Origin: Heterohyrax brucei
Lineage: Eukaryota > Chordata > Mammalia > Hyracoidea > Procaviidae
Length of the DNA stretch: 64,000 nt
Direction: 5' to 3'
NCBI GenBank assembly: GCA_028571685.1
Contig: CM053156.1
Coordinates: 89,469,049 to 89,533,048 of the forward strand
Made by a program: the position numbers and the translations under genes. How positions within the stretch are numbered: the stretch's first letter is position 1; every line of letters begins with the position of its first letter. This document shows positions 1 to 11,425 of this stretch, piece by piece. The notes under the pieces are model-generated. The model saw only the letters and a list, made by a program, of their open reading frames with translations. It did no database searches and was not told the origin of the DNA.

Positions 1-184
1 GCCTTTTTTGGCTTCTCTTGTAGGTGAGACATCAGTCTCAGTTTAATTAAAGGCATGAGAGGTAATGGATTGCAGCACTATATTTTTGACTACAATCCCG
101 AAGGCTGTCTCTGACAAAAGAGGAGTGAAGATCGCAGTATGTTTAAAAGACAAGACACCTTCCCAAAACCACCATGGCCCTCTA

Positions 185-700
185 TACGAGGTCCTAAGTG
201 CTACATACCTCATTGCTATGGTCACCTTCAAAGTATTCTCCTTGGGAAGCGACACACCAACGGTAGCACCCAGTCCACTCTTCAAAGCAATTTTGGAACT
301 CTTTCTGAAATGGCCGTTGTACACGGTGGCAAGTTTGTAAACTTAACTGTATAGCTGTCTGTGAGGGAGTTTTTAGCCAGTAAACAAATAACTGTATTGG
401 AACACCCTCCCTACTCACCTGATCTGGCTCCCAATGACTCTTTCCTTTACCCAAAGATAAAGGGAATATTGAAAGAAGGACATGTGGATGACATTCAGGA
501 CATCAAGTATAGCATGACAACTCTGATGGCCATTCCAGAAAAAGAGTTCCCAAATTGCTTTGAAGAGTAGGCTAGGTGCTGGTGTTAATGCATAGCTTCC
601 CAAAGGGAGTGCTTAAAAGATGACCACAGTAATATTCAGCAGTGAGGTATGGAGCACTTTTTCTAGGATGAGTTTGTGAACTTAATTGGCAGTCTTTGTA
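185..700 (+). mobile_element. Palindromic mariner-derived non-autonomous element, copy 1
   Basis: A Tc1/mariner transposase 3' part reads on the plus strand from 361 (REFLASKQ, then HPPYSPDLAPND with the last catalytic Asp of the D,D34D triad at about 436-438, then PKIKGIL and a degraded CIASQ..C end). On the other side the same 3' end is repeated inverted: the minus strand at about 315-185 reads FQNCFEEW..CVASQGEYFEGD. The two arms (about 185-315 and 529-700) flank a roughly 213-base middle that includes REFLASKQ. The left tip TATACGAGGTC looks like a mariner terminus next to a TA target, and the right tip is degraded. It cannot make transposase because the N-terminal part and the first two catalytic Asp regions are absent. 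The same layout recurs near 52 kb. Confidence 0.8.
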
Positions 701-980
701 AATCCTGTGATTGGTTAATGCACTGCCCACAACTGAAAAAGAAGGGATGTGGGACACAGAACAGCCAGCCTCTCCACAGTGACAGCCCATGGTTCCACCA
801 GTGCTCAAACAGGCAGGCGCAGTGAACCCCCAAAATGGTGGTCCTCCATTACCCCAACATCTGACAATGAAATGGGCAAACAGGCCTTCCCTCCACCTGA
901 TGGCACTGAGTTTGACCTCAACCTTGTGATCCCGGAGAGGTCCCCAAGTGGCCAGTTTGTACTCGGCTGTTAAACTAAAT
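701..980. other. Unassigned spacer
   Basis: Sequence between the mariner derivative and the first AfroSINE. I recognise no repeat family or gene signal here. Confidence 0.5.
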
Positions 981-1144
981 GGAGCCCTGCTGGTACAGTG
1001 ATTAAGAACTCTGCTGCTAACTACAAGGTCAGCAGTTCAAATCTACCACTGCTCATGGAAACCATCTGGGCAGTTCTCCCTTGTCCTCTAACAGTGGCTA
1101 TGAGTTGGAATCAACCCAACAGCAGTGAGTCTGGTTTTGTTTAT
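981..1144 (+). mobile_element. AfroSINE (tRNA-derived SINE)
   Basis: Starts with ggagccctgctggtacagtg, has the B-box-like ggtcagcagttcaaatc, and ends with the RTE-like tail tatgagttggaatcaaccc followed by a T/G-rich tip. Near full length and moderately diverged. Non-coding. Confidence 0.9.
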
Positions 1145-1289
1145 TAACCTAACAGTTGGTGATTGGAATCCACCAGGAGTACAGAGGAAGAGAAGGCTGG
1201 AGGTCTGCGCTCATATAAAGATCACAGCCTGGAGAACTCTAGGGAGGTGCACCCTGGGAGTTCCTTATAAATTACAAGAGTCTTTAAAA

Positions 1290-1490
1290 AATAAATAAAT
1301 AAAAGTGTGCTTTGGTGAAGGTTTACAGAGCAAATCAGTTTCCCAATAAACAGTTAATATACATATTGCTTTGTGACTTTGGCTAGCAACCCAGATATGT
1401 ATTAACACTCTCCTCTTGTCAACCGTGGGTTCCCCACTTCCCTTCATCCGCCTCTCCTGTCCTCCCCTGCCTTCTGGCCCTACCCCAGCC
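1290..1490 (-). mobile_element. LINE-1 3' UTR fragment
   Basis: The tract 'gtgctttggtgaaggtttacagagcaaat' onward, with a T/C-rich stretch of tcctcttgtc..ccttcatccg type, resembles the reverse complement of the afrotherian L1 3' region. Its right boundary fades by about 1.5 kb. Identification is from memory of the family and not from alignment. Confidence 0.5.
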
Positions 1491-1668
1491 TGGGGTGCCC
1501 AGTGACGTGGTAGGCAGAGCGGAGCTGCGTCTGTGATGGTGCAATTGATGGGCCTAAGGAGACAGCTCTTTGATATTCAAAGTCAACACTGGAGCTAGTT
1601 ACTGGTCTCCTCATCTTAGATAAAGACGGTAATTTATTTTTAAGTGTTTAGGCTGGCTGACAGTTGTG

Positions 1669-1716
1669 AATGTAGTGAATGTAGTATGTAGTATGTAGAA
1701 TGTAGTATGTAGTATG
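1669..1716. repeat. Short GTAGTAT-type tandem repeat
   Basis: About six imperfect heptamer units of the form gtagtat / gtagaat / gtgaat. Local slippage repeat. Confidence 0.85.
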
Positions 1717-1789
1717 ATTTTGAGACCTGTGTTTCCCTACCCCCACCCCTACTTGGAACCTCGGTGACAAAACAGGAAAGCCTTCACCT

Positions 1790-1938
1790 TCTAACTGCTG
1801 GTGCTCCCAACAGACCCAGCAGCTCCTCTGGAGAAACAGCAGGTGATCTGTTCCTACAGCCTAGAAAACTCTATGGGCATTTCTACTCTGTCACATAGGG
1901 TCACCATGAGTTGAGACTGAGTCAACAGCACCCAACGG
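1790..1938 (+). mobile_element. AfroSINE, 3' part
   Basis: Recognised from ctacagcctagaaaactctatggg, ctactctgtcacatagggtc and the tail accatgagttgagactgagtc. The 5' head is degraded. Confidence 0.75.
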
Positions 1939-3354
1939 CAGTGTCCTTGACCTCTTTGATGAGCAAAAGAGAAGCTGACATCCTCCTTCGGCCTGCTATC
2001 TGGCAGCCCCGTCTGGACATCTTCCGAAGGCCACCATCCAAAGCAAGGAGAGTCTTGAGCCCTGCTCTTGACCAGAGTGTGACAAGGATCTTCTTACCTC
2101 CACGGTCACCAGAGAGTGACTTGTTGGCCCTCTTGGAGCACGCCTGCACCAAAGACCAGATCCTTCAAGGACCATGTGGCTTTAACTTTTAAATCCCAGT
2201 ATAGCCGTGACAATCTCCCTTCTTTCCCTCACTTTCTTGTCCAAGTTCTCCATCAAGGGAGCCAACAGAGGCCCCAGGAAGCTGACTGCCAGGTGCACAC
2301 AATGTCATCAGATGGAGGACTTCAGGATAGGCTCTGCCAGTAACTGCGTTCCGTCCCCATGCTGCGGAGCCCTGTCCCCTACTTTTCTGGGCCTGACTTG
2401 CCTTGCTCTCTGTACACTCAGAAAGAAAAACCACTAAGGACCAGTTTGCTCCATCAGTATTTCACGTGAGTCCGGCTCCACAGAGTCACAGCTGCTTGTT
2501 CTCTGGGTCCCCTGCTCCCCGTTTCCCAAGGCCTCCTGCCAGCTGCTGTTTCATGCGCCCACGCCCTGTGGCATTAGGGCCCTTTCTTGGGTGCGGGGAG
2601 CCAGGCACTTCCAGGGAAGCTGAGCATCGTACCCTTTGTGTAACTTGCCTGGGAGGAAAACACACCTCCTCCCTGAACCAGGAGCAGAAAGCACCCCAGT
2701 TGACTGTAAGTCGTTTTCTTAAAGAGTAATGATAACTGGTAGCATATGAGTTACATTTTTTTCTCTCTCTACAACTTACATTTACAGCATTTTTCATCAA
2801 TTCAAATCATTGAAATAAAGATCATCTCATGTCCCTGGGATAATTACGTCTATCAGAAACACTCCCTGCAGCATGAAGCCCTGGGAGGCCATGCTGACAC
2901 TTTGTTTTGTTTTCAAGTAGAAGGACAGGGTAGCTATAGAAACCACAGCCAGGTACTCAAACGACTCCTTTAGTGAAACAGCAGTCTGATTCCCCATCAC
3001 ACCTAACGACACCTTTTATCTGGGCAGCATGCAGACATACCGATGGACTCAAGGGGACAATTGTAAGTGGGGCACCAGAGGCCAGGAGGGACAGGGTGAC
3101 ATTGGACAGTATGTCAAGGCAGCAGTTTGGGGAGAAGCCTCAAGTGTCTCCCTCTGTGACAGCCACAGCTGCAGGGCTAGAAATGGCTGCTGCTGTTGGG
3201 GACTCAGGCAAAGTCCTCACTTTGGGAAAGCTGGTGTTAGCTATGAAACCAAACTCCAGACCTCCTGCCGCCGAGTTGATTCAGACTTGCGGCCACTTCC
3301 TGTGCTACAGCAGAACAGAGCACTGTGAGTGATCTTGGGTGAAGTCTTTCTCAA
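1939..3354. other. Unassigned intergenic sequence
   Basis: About 1.4 kb with no family I recognise. Small frames of up to 119 codons occur on both strands but overlap one another and carry no motif, so I read them as chance. An AT-richer patch lies near 2,730-2,860. Confidence 0.5.
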
Positions 3355-3470
3355 AGGAGCCCTGGTGGCGCACCAGCGAAGCGCTCGGCTGCTGGCTGAA
3401 CGGTCGTCAGTGCAAATCCACCTGGCGGCTCCCTGGGAGCAGGTCCTGGTGACAGGTGACAGGCTCCCGG
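3355..3470 (+). mobile_element. AfroSINE, 5' part
   Basis: A clear head (ggagccctggtggcgcacc, agcgctcggctgctggctg, aaatccacctggcggctcc). The 3' half is lost. It abuts the end of the RTE copy that follows. Confidence 0.9.
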
Positions 3471-3474
3471 CAAA

Positions 3475-4345
3475 ATGGCTGTTGTCAGGTGCCACCAAGT
3501 CAGTTCTCACTCACAGCAACCCTGCCTACAGCAGAACAAAGCGCTGCCTGGTCCTACACTATGCCCGCAGTCGTTTCTGTGCTTAAGCCTGTCTTTGGGG
3601 CCTCTGGGTCAGCCCATCTCGTCGAGGGTCTTCCTCATTTCGACTGACCCCCCAGTCTACCAAGCATAATGCCCTTCTCCAGGGACTGATTCCTCCTGAC
3701 GACATGTCCGAAGAATGTGAGATGCAGTCTGGCCATCCTCGCTTCCAAGGAGCACTCTGGTTGGACTTCGTCCAGAACAGATCTGTTGGTTCCTTCAGTG
3801 GTCCGTGGTACACTCGGCATTCTCCTCCAACACTGCAGTTCAGAGGCATCAATTCTTCCATCTTCTGTGTTCATTGTGCGGCTTTTGCGTGCATGTTACG
3901 CAACTGAAAATACCATGACTTGGGTCAGGTGCACTTTAGTCTTCAAGGTGACATTTTTACTTTTCAGTACCTTAAAGAGATCCTTTGCAGCAGATTTTCA
4001 CAGTGCGGTGCATCTTTTGATTTCTTGACTGCTGCTTCCATGGGCATTGATTGCGGATCTAAGTAAAAGGAAATCGTTGACAACCTCAATCCTTTCTCCA
4101 TTTATGACGATGTTACTGGTCCGAAAAAAAACCACTGCCATCAAGTCAACTCTGACTCCTAGCAACCCTAGAGGTCAGAGAAGGGCTGCCCCACAGAGCT
4201 TCCAAGGGCCGCCTGGTGGATTTGAACTGCCTACCTTGTTGTCAGCAGGGGTGGCACTCAACCCACTGCACCACCAGGGTTTCCTACTTATTGGCCCAGT
4301 TATGAGAGTTTTTGTTTTCTTGACACTGAAGTGCAATCCCAGAAA
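3475..4345 (-). mobile_element. RTE-clade LINE, 3' end, split by an AfroSINE
   Basis: On the minus strand it encodes the degraded C-terminus of an RTE/BovB-type reverse transcriptase. Recognisable pieces are a DLFKVLKS-like stretch, ARMARLHLTFFGHVVRR and QSLEKGIMLGR. The plus-strand start gttgtcaggtgcc..gttctcactcacagc is the reverse complement of the RTE 3' tail also used by AfroSINEs. RTE sequence resumes after the SINE at about 4,284 (attggcccagttatgagag). Frames are broken and it is a 5'-truncated dead copy. Confidence 0.85.
4122..4283 (-). mobile_element. AfroSINE inserted in the RTE copy
   Basis: Reverse-oriented SINE from actgccatcaagtcaactctgact to gcaccaccagggtttcc. Flanks ttactggtcc and ttattggccc look like a diverged target-site duplication. 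Confidence 0.9.
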
Positions 4346-4849
4346 ACCGCCGGAGGCAGTGGCCTGCTGTCACGTGGGACTGCTACAAGTGGGCGGTGCC
4401 AGGACGGCTCCCACCAACCTCAGTCACCCTTGGGGCATCAGAGGGCTGGCCTTCCCTCTGAGCCCCCACAGCTGGGTGTGCGCGGCCAGCCTTGAGCCTC
4501 ACCAGCAGTGAGGTGTGAGCTGTGTGCCCCGCTGGGCACCACGCTCTCTCAGTACAACACATAAAGACACGAGAGGGCATCTGGGGGAGACCGAGCCTGG
4601 CCCACAGGCGACTCCTAGGGGCTCTTCCCCTTCCAGGTTGAAATCGGTGCTGGGAGGAGCTCGTGGGGTCTGCCCAGGTCCTGCCTGTCCTTCCTGGAAA
4701 ACCCTCCCGGCCAGCAGGAGGTACCCGAGGAGGCTTATGGGGAGGCTGTGGTGCGGATTTTCTTTTTCTTCTTAGTAACTCCTTGTATTTTTAAAAAAAT
4801 TCTACAAAAGCACAAGTTCACTTCATAACCGGGAAAAAAGTCTTTTTTT
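4346..4849. other. Unassigned spacer
   Basis: GC-rich to 4,740, then A/T-rich. I see no recognised element. Confidence 0.5.
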
Positions 4850-5940
4850 TAAGAAAACATTCCTTGGAATACACCCCAGAGAAATAATGGCCACCACTCA
4901 AACAGACAGACGCACGCCAGTGCCTCACTGCAGCTCTGCCCACAACAGCTAAAAATGGAAGCAGCCGAGAGGCCCACCAACAGACGAACGGTTAAACAAA
5001 CTACGGCATATCCATACAGTGGAGTACTACCCAATCATAAGAACAGTGATGGCCTCCAGAAACGCCGGTCAGCGTGGGGCTGTCTGGAGAGCTGAACAAA
5101 ATCAACCAGATGCAAAAGGACAAATATTGTGTGTAACCGTTATTATAAGGCTGAAACAATTCATTTAAGCACAGAAGAAATCAATCTTTGACGGTTTCCA
5201 GGGTAGGGAGGGAGGGAAAGGGATTTTTACAAATTAGATAGTGGTTAGGATTAGGACTGGGTGTAGGATGAGACTGCACACACTAAAAGGGAGGTACCCA
5301 CAATCCCTCAATTTCAAAGCTAAATTGTTTCCTAAATGTGACCCACCACTTTGGAAGTGCAGAGAAACAGGTCTGGGGTCAGGGACCACACTCTCAGGGA
5401 CATCCAGCCTAATCGGCGCATCGAAGCTTCTTCTCTTTCTTAAGAAAATGCTCTGCACACCACCTGGGTGGATGGCGTTTGGGGTCTTAAACACTAGCTA
5501 GCTGCCATCTAAATAGCTTCAGATAATCCCAATCCACATGGACTAGAGGTAAATGATAGACATCAGAGACAGGAGGGAAACAGGAGCCCACCAGGTGAAA
5601 GAGGCCGTATGAACCAGAGTCCACTTCAGCATGGGACCAGAAGAGCTAAATGGTGTCCAGCCACCACCGATGACTGCCCAGACGCGGTACACGGAATAGT
5701 GGCCTGGACATGTCAGGAAAAGGAGTAGAGGGCTGAGCTAGAACTCTATCAAAAGACCACAGTTTATGATCCTTCTGACTGGAGGGCCTCCTGGGTGTGT
5801 GGCCCCCGGACTCGCTCACCCCGAACCACACCCCGCACCAGGGACAGCCCCCCAAAGACTGACCTGGACCGTACGAAACATTCAGTGAGTGTGGTATTGA
5901 GTAAATCTTTGCACTTAAACACGTACACGGGGCTGTGCTA
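4850..5940 (+). mobile_element. LINE-1 3' end (end of ORF2 plus 3' UTR)
   Basis: The sequence around 4,940-5,040 (aacagctaaaaatggaagcagcc, acggcatatccatacagtggagtac) matches the non-autonomous-looking C-terminal tract of L1 ORF2 and the UTR start. Later segments (aaggacaaatattgtgtgtaac, tggtgtccagccaccacc) recur in the same order in the younger L1 at 42-44.8 kb. No coding frame remains. Confidence 0.8.
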
Positions 5941-6849
5941 GAGGCTCACCGCTGGAGCAGAGACAACCGGGTGAGGGGCCAAATCTCGGTCGAGAAAGGG
6001 AAGGTCTGCACAAAACAGGAAGCATTTTGTCAGGAGCCGGGGTGCCGCTAGAGCAGAATAGCGGTGAAAGCTTGAGGTGTTACATGGCAAAACGGTCCAG
6101 GTAGTGAAATTGTTCTTAAATCACAATAAAATTTATTTTAAAAGAAAGAAAACGTGCTTGGAAACCTTGTGCTAAAGGCCTTTTGGCCGAGGGAGTTGGA
6201 AATCCACGTTCTTAAGGAACACGTCCCACATCTGACAAAGCCCGGTTCGCTCCCGGTCTTCTAAGCACATCTCCAAAGTCTCTGTAGTATTAGCGTCCTG
6301 GCCCGGATGCCCCGGTGGGATGGGCCAGGTTGGGGGAGGAAGGTTGCCACAAGCTGAAGGGGGCACCTGGGCAGGTGCTAACTTCATCGGCAGGTTAGGC
6401 TCCTGGTTGCAGGGCTGGGCTGCGACTCTACCCATAAGGGACCCCGTGAGGAGAAAGGATTTCAGAGCACTCAAACAGGCCTCTGCTTTCAGAGTATCCA
6501 ACCGACAAGGGACATGAAAATGTAGAAGCAGTTGAGAAGGCCACTGCTAATTTTTAGGGAAAAGGGAAAAAGTGATCCAAAATAAAACCCCTCTCATTTG
6601 GAAGATTAGCATTTTCCCTTCCAGCTTGGCCAAGTGTTCTGCTGATTAGATCAAGCGTGATGTCACAACAGGCCGGGAACACCGCTGCACAATCGGTTAA
6701 AATCCATTGTGAAAAGAAGCTCTCGGCACGGCCGAGCCGGGACCCCAGGGCCAGGCGACTTGACTGGGCGTGATGTGGGTGTCCCGGACCCCAGCCCTGT
6801 GGGCAGAAGCAGCAGTGTCAACAACATGAATAATCTTCACCACAGCAGG
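5941..6849. other. Unassigned spacer
   Basis: No recognised element. A polyadenylation-like caataaaatttattttaaaag lies near 6,124-6,142 but no transcript can be inferred. Confidence 0.45.
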
Positions 6850-6950
6850 TTCCCACATCTTTCCTGCAGAGTGTTCCTGGGTGGATTTGAACTGCCAAAC
6901 CTGAAGTGAGGAGTTGAGCAGAAACCATTGTGCAATGCAGGGGTCTCGGA
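6850..6950 (-). mobile_element. AfroSINE fragment
   Basis: Reverse-oriented body: gttcctgggtggatttgaactgcc, then a degraded head (accattgtgcaatgcaggg). Confidence 0.7.
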
Positions 6951-7752
6951 GAAGAGAAAGCGGGTAGAGAGATTTTCTAAACATTTAACAATACACTAGT
7001 GCCACTTCTGCCACTCTCCCTGCATTCCACATTCCCCCGTTACACCAAACCGTGACCCCGAGGACACCCAGACAGAGACGGGCTTGAGGAAAACAAAATG
7101 TACACAGCCACACTTTAAGTTGTTTCCATGACTCTGATGTAGGCAACATTTTTTCTTTTTTTTTTCTCTTAAGAGTCCAATTACTTAACAGAGCCACCAT
7201 CTCACACAAAACTGGGTCTCCTTTGGATTAATATCTTTGAAAATTAAGTTGATTTATACCCAATTTTCTCCTCATTTAAATGGCAACCCCCAAGGTCTCC
7301 CCTGGGGAACAGAGTGTTGTCAGGGCTGAGCACAGCAGAGAAATTGGAGGCCAGCAAGTGCGTGTGGTGGGGGACGCTGGAGGGAGCAGGAGCAGGCCCC
7401 TCCCCGGGTCACGCTCCTGCCCTGATATGGGAGTTACGTGGGTACGCTTTCCTGGAGGTGGAGAGACACTAACTGGGTAATTATGAAACAACCCCGCCTG
7501 AGCCCTGCCTTCAGAGGTAGCCGCTGGTGTCCGTCTCCGTCTTGGTCTGGGCACGTGGCAGCCGTGTTGGGGGTGGGTGGACTCTCTTCAGGATATCGGC
7601 AAACCCCCTGACATCAGGTGAGCTGGGGGCACACCGGAAGCCCTGGGATGATCAGGGGAGGGCTTCGCTTTAGTCAATGCCGAGGTGTTGAGGGGGCCAG
7701 TAAGCACTGCCCGCCAGCCCAAGAGAAGCCAAGGAGCTCTGGGGCATGTACC
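6951..7752. other. Unassigned spacer
   Basis: No recognised element. A T-rich tract lies at about 7,150-7,170. Confidence 0.5.
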
Positions 7753-8246
7753 TGTTACAGATTGAATCGCATCCCCTCTAAATTGCATGTCACATTGTCG
7801 AGGCCATGATTACAAATATTATGTGACCGTCCACGGTTTTGCCATCCGACATGATTTTTCCATTGTTTTGTGAATCCTACCTCTATGTTAATGAGCCAGA
7901 TTAGCAGCAAACATGTTAATAAGTCAGGAATCTGTCTACAAGATTAGGTTGCATCTTAATCTCTTTCCAAGTATTAAAGAGAAGCAAACAAAGAGACACG
8001 GGAACGTCATACCACTGAGAGACAAGAGCCAGAAGGACAGCGTGTCCTTCAGACCCAGAGTCCCTGTACTGAGAAGCTCCTAGACCAGCGGATGATTGGT
8101 GACAAGGACCTTCCTCCAGAGCTGACCGAGAAAGAGAGCCTTGCCATGGAGCTGACCCCCTGGATTCAGGCCCCTAGCCTCCTAGACTGTGAGAGAACAA
8201 ATTTCCTGGTGGTGTTTCCATCCTGGCAGTGCTGGATGACAGAGTC
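7753..8246 (+). mobile_element. Solo LTR, MLT1/MaLR-like (ERVL group)
   Basis: Starts tgttacagattgaatc, contains the family blocks ggtgacaaggaccttcctcc and cctagactgtgagagaacaaatt, and ends with a cagtgctggatgacag tip. About 0.5 kb, with no internal retroviral genes next to it. Old fossil, broken. Confidence 0.7.
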
Positions 8247-9609
8247 GGTGCTGCTCTGACAGATACCAAAAAAGTGTGAATGGAGAGAGACTGGGTTGTC
8301 CTAAACTGCCTAGACTGCCCTGAAGAGGCTGTTGAGGGGATTATGGACATCAAAGACAGCTCGGATGGGGTCTCAGAAGGTGGGGAAGAGAGCCGTCACA
8401 CTGCAGACTTCGCGATGGTGAGCAGCGGTGGCAGAGCCGGGAGGGCAGCCCGAGACAGCGCTGGGCCTGGCCCACAGCGCGAGAGAGCCAAGGGCCCTCC
8501 GGCTGAAGTCCGGGGCCGCATGGGGGGCCTCCAGGTGCTCATCGGTGGAGATGCCAGCTTTGGAACACCTGCTTTAGCAGAGCAGGCGTGGGCAGTGAAG
8601 CCTGAGGGGTCAAGGAGCCAAAACACTGGGAGTCGGTCTCAAAGGGTAGCACCCTGACCTCCAGTGTAAGCAGAGTCGCAGATCTCTGCCGCCTGTCCGC
8701 AAAGCCAATAGTGAGACCGGGGGTGAGGTGATTAAATGAGGACGTGTACTGGGTGCTGACAAAGCAGGGTGTAACCCGCTCCTCCAAAGCTTGCTCGTGT
8801 GTGCAGGCTGAGCCTGGAGGTCGTACAGGTTGATTAACGGGGGGAGGGGCTGACTAATGTTTTCCCTGTCCACGCAAGTAATTCTTTCAATGTTTCAACA
8901 ATATTCTTTGTGGAGGGTCTGCGTGGCTTCAGTTCAGTGGTCTTAGACAATACCTGAAAGGGGACAGACAGGACAATTAAACAACGTTCCTAAGGGGAAA
9001 GCACAGCCGTGTGATTTCCGACCAGTTCAAGGTCAACTCTTACGGACGGGGGAGGAGCGAGTTCTCAGGACTTAACCTTACAGCATAGTTGCCTTAACTG
9101 CTGTTTGTAGCAAGATGGAGTTGGGCAGATCGAGAGCCTCCCTTTCACCAAGGTCTCAAAGTGCACGGTCAGCGCCACTCAGATGGACCGAGAGAATGGG
9201 GCTGCCCAAAGCAGAGGGGGCAGACTGGCCGTTCCAGGGGCCTAGGAGGCAGATCTGCAGCCCAAGGCCAAATCCAGAGGGTGTGGAGGGGCAGGGCCAC
9301 TGTGGGAATGGTCTCAGAGGACAGAGGATTATTTTCAAGCCTGGTGAGGTGGCTAATATGACACGTTCTGCTGACTTGAGGGACACCTGTTGTTCCCCCT
9401 TTCCCTCCACTTTCTCCATGTTGTCATGGAAAGGTCAAGTTCGCGCCTCTGCTGCTGTCATACTTCAGAAGCAGACAACTTGTTTTAGATTTCACAGACG
9501 AAGAGTAAGTGTTTGTTTTGTTTTTATTTGGGGGTTGGTGCTGATTGAAGACTTTTGCTGCAATGTGGCGGGGTACATGTGTCGTAAACATGGCAAAGAC
9601 ACACGAGGG
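8247..9609. other. Unassigned sequence
   Basis: About 1.4 kb without a recognised repeat. The stretch 8,400-8,530 is CpG-enriched. Open frames of 125 codons (from 8,280) and 185 codons (from 9,115) show no domain and run into repeat-derived sequence, so I do not call them genes. Confidence 0.45.
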
Positions 9610-9683
9610 AAGACACTACTGTTTGTTGAAGCCAACTGCTCGCAGTTTTCCTGTTGCGGCAGCACTGGGTGACTAGGACATCA
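9610..9683 (+). mobile_element. LTR 3' tip fragment (MLT1/MaLR-like)
   Basis: Matches the 3' ends of the other LTRs in this window: a Tgttga-agcca block and cggcagcactgggtgactagg. Fossil fragment. Confidence 0.55.
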
Positions 9684-9727
9684 CCCACCCCTCCGTGACA
9701 AAGCGCCGCATTGTAGGGGCAGACAGG

Positions 9728-9900
9728 TAGGCTGATTGTGAGCCCGAGAGGCGTCAGGCAGTCTCAGCAGAGAACAGGATCAGCTGCGAACGGGGAGGAT
9801 GGAGGTTCAGGTCCACTTGGCAGTGCCTCTGCAGCAAGACCTGGAGATCTACTTCTGAAAACTCAGCCAGGGGATACCTTACTGCTCACAACAGACCATT
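9728..9900 (+). mobile_element. AfroSINE, longer subtype, partial
   Basis: The diagnostic block gacctggagatctacttctg followed by aaaactcagccaggggat also occurs in the copy near 52.5 kb. The 3' end is lost. Confidence 0.65.
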
Positions 9901-10604
9901 TTAAACACACCAGCAACACAATCTGTGTTTTATTATCTCCTCTGCCCATCATTTGTGAATTCTGGGAGGACAGACGAACACCAGCAAGTCTGGTCCAGAG
10001 CGGCGTTCAGTGTGTATTTGGTTAATGAGTGAATGCTGCTGTTAACCCTGTCACACCACCCAACAGAGGTCTTCCCACACCAAGAAAGGACTCCAAGTGG
10101 CCACGTCGACCCGGGCTGCCCCACTTCCAGTATTTTTCACCATCAACTGTGCCCCAAGCTGTCTGTGCTCTGCGGCCATCACTGGACCACCAGCCTTTCC
10201 TGGCTGAGCCAGGCTGCCTTGGGGAAGGCCACAGCCCAGCAGAGTGGCTGCCCTGGCTTCCGATGGCTCCCGGGGCCCCGAGGGCAGCGGCCACCCTGGT
10301 TGCTGAGCCGCCTGGCTGTGTGGCTCAGCCCAGGAGCACCGGAGTCACAGAAGAATCTCCTGGTGTCCCTCACGGTCCTGCATGAACCATCAGAGGAAAG
10401 AGCACTTTGGAAACAGTTTTGATTTTGGTTTTTGTTGGGACAAAATCTACTTAACAAGAAGGCCTCAGTTCTGACCACTTCTAAACTCAACAATTCAATG
10501 GCATTGTCACACTGGCCATTTGGGCCACCACTGGCATCCACTTCCAAAGGGAAGCCGAGGCCCCTGAAGCATGACTGTCCTCCCCTCCAGCTACCAGTGG
10601 TCAC
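9901..10604. other. Unassigned sequence
   Basis: No recognised element. Several overlapping chance frames (up to 141 codons) in GC-rich sequence. Confidence 0.5.
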
Positions 10605-10983
10605 TGAACTGTGGTCTCTACTCCTCTGCCTGTTTCTAATACGTCACCTAAGCAGGACCCAATGGCCTCTGTCCTTTGTCACTGACTCACACTCAGCACA
10701 GTGTTCTCAAGGTCTAACTGTGTCCTGGGGGGGTATCAGAGCCTCAGCGCTCTTTGTGACAAGGAGATATGCCACTGTGTGGTGGGCCAGACTTTGTCCA
10801 TCCAGCTATTGAGACATTTGGGTGGTTTCCACTCTTGGGCGTTATGAAAAGCGCCAATATGAGTGGCGGTGTGGACGTGTCAGTCTGAGTCCTGGGACTG
10901 TGAGTGATGGTATCAATGTGGCTCTCTGAGTCCTATGACTGTGAACAATGGTGTAGACACGTCTGTCTGAGTCCCAGCTCCCC
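10605..10983 (-). mobile_element. LINE-1 3' region with internal tandem triplication
   Basis: The tract from about 10,670 to 10,840 (cactgactcacactcagc, tgttctcaaggtctaac, gagacatttgggtggtttcc) is the reverse complement of the well-known L1 3' segment. The following roughly 41-bp segment ending ctgagtcc is present about three times in tandem (10,857-10,982). Confidence 0.75.
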
Positions 10984-11212
10984 CGCTGCTGCTCAGAATC
11001 CAGTTTGCCAGCTCACTTTAATAATAACCGGAGTGCTCTGAAGTCGTTGGGGACACGTGTGTGCATTCAAGTCAGCCCATCAGGGCCACCCTGTGAAACA
11101 CAGGCGAAGCCAGCTGCACCAGTCCCTTGGCTCAGGGCGGGGAGGGACACACGACAGAGGACCAGGATCTGGGGAGACAGTGACTGACTTTACTCTCTTT
11201 CAGCATCAGGTG
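10984..11212. other. Unassigned spacer
   Basis: No recognised element. Confidence 0.5.
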
Positions 11213-11425
11213 AAAGAAGCCAGGTGGTGCAATGGTTAAGTGCTCTCCCACTGACCAACAGCTCCAGCCAGAACCTACCCAGAGGTGCTGAGGAGGGAAG
11301 CCCCAGGGTTCTGTGACGGGAGCGATTTCAGCCCAGAAAGCCCTGAGGGGTTGCCCTTCTCTGCCCCCTGGGCTTAACATGCATCAGAATAGACTCCATG
11401 GCAGCTGACAACAGCAACGGCTTGA
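11213..11425 (+). mobile_element. AfroSINE
   Basis: Head gccaggtggtgcaatggttaag, degraded middle, tail catcagaatagactccatggc followed by agctgacaacagcaacgg. Near full length. Confidence 0.85.

Noticed and set aside
361-570. A host gene derived from mariner transposase (SETMAR-like)
   Set aside because: Only the 3' part of the transposase is present, inside a palindromic multi-copy element, with no fused host domain.
9115-9672. 185-codon frame as a gene
   Set aside because: It runs into an LTR tip and has no recognisable domain.
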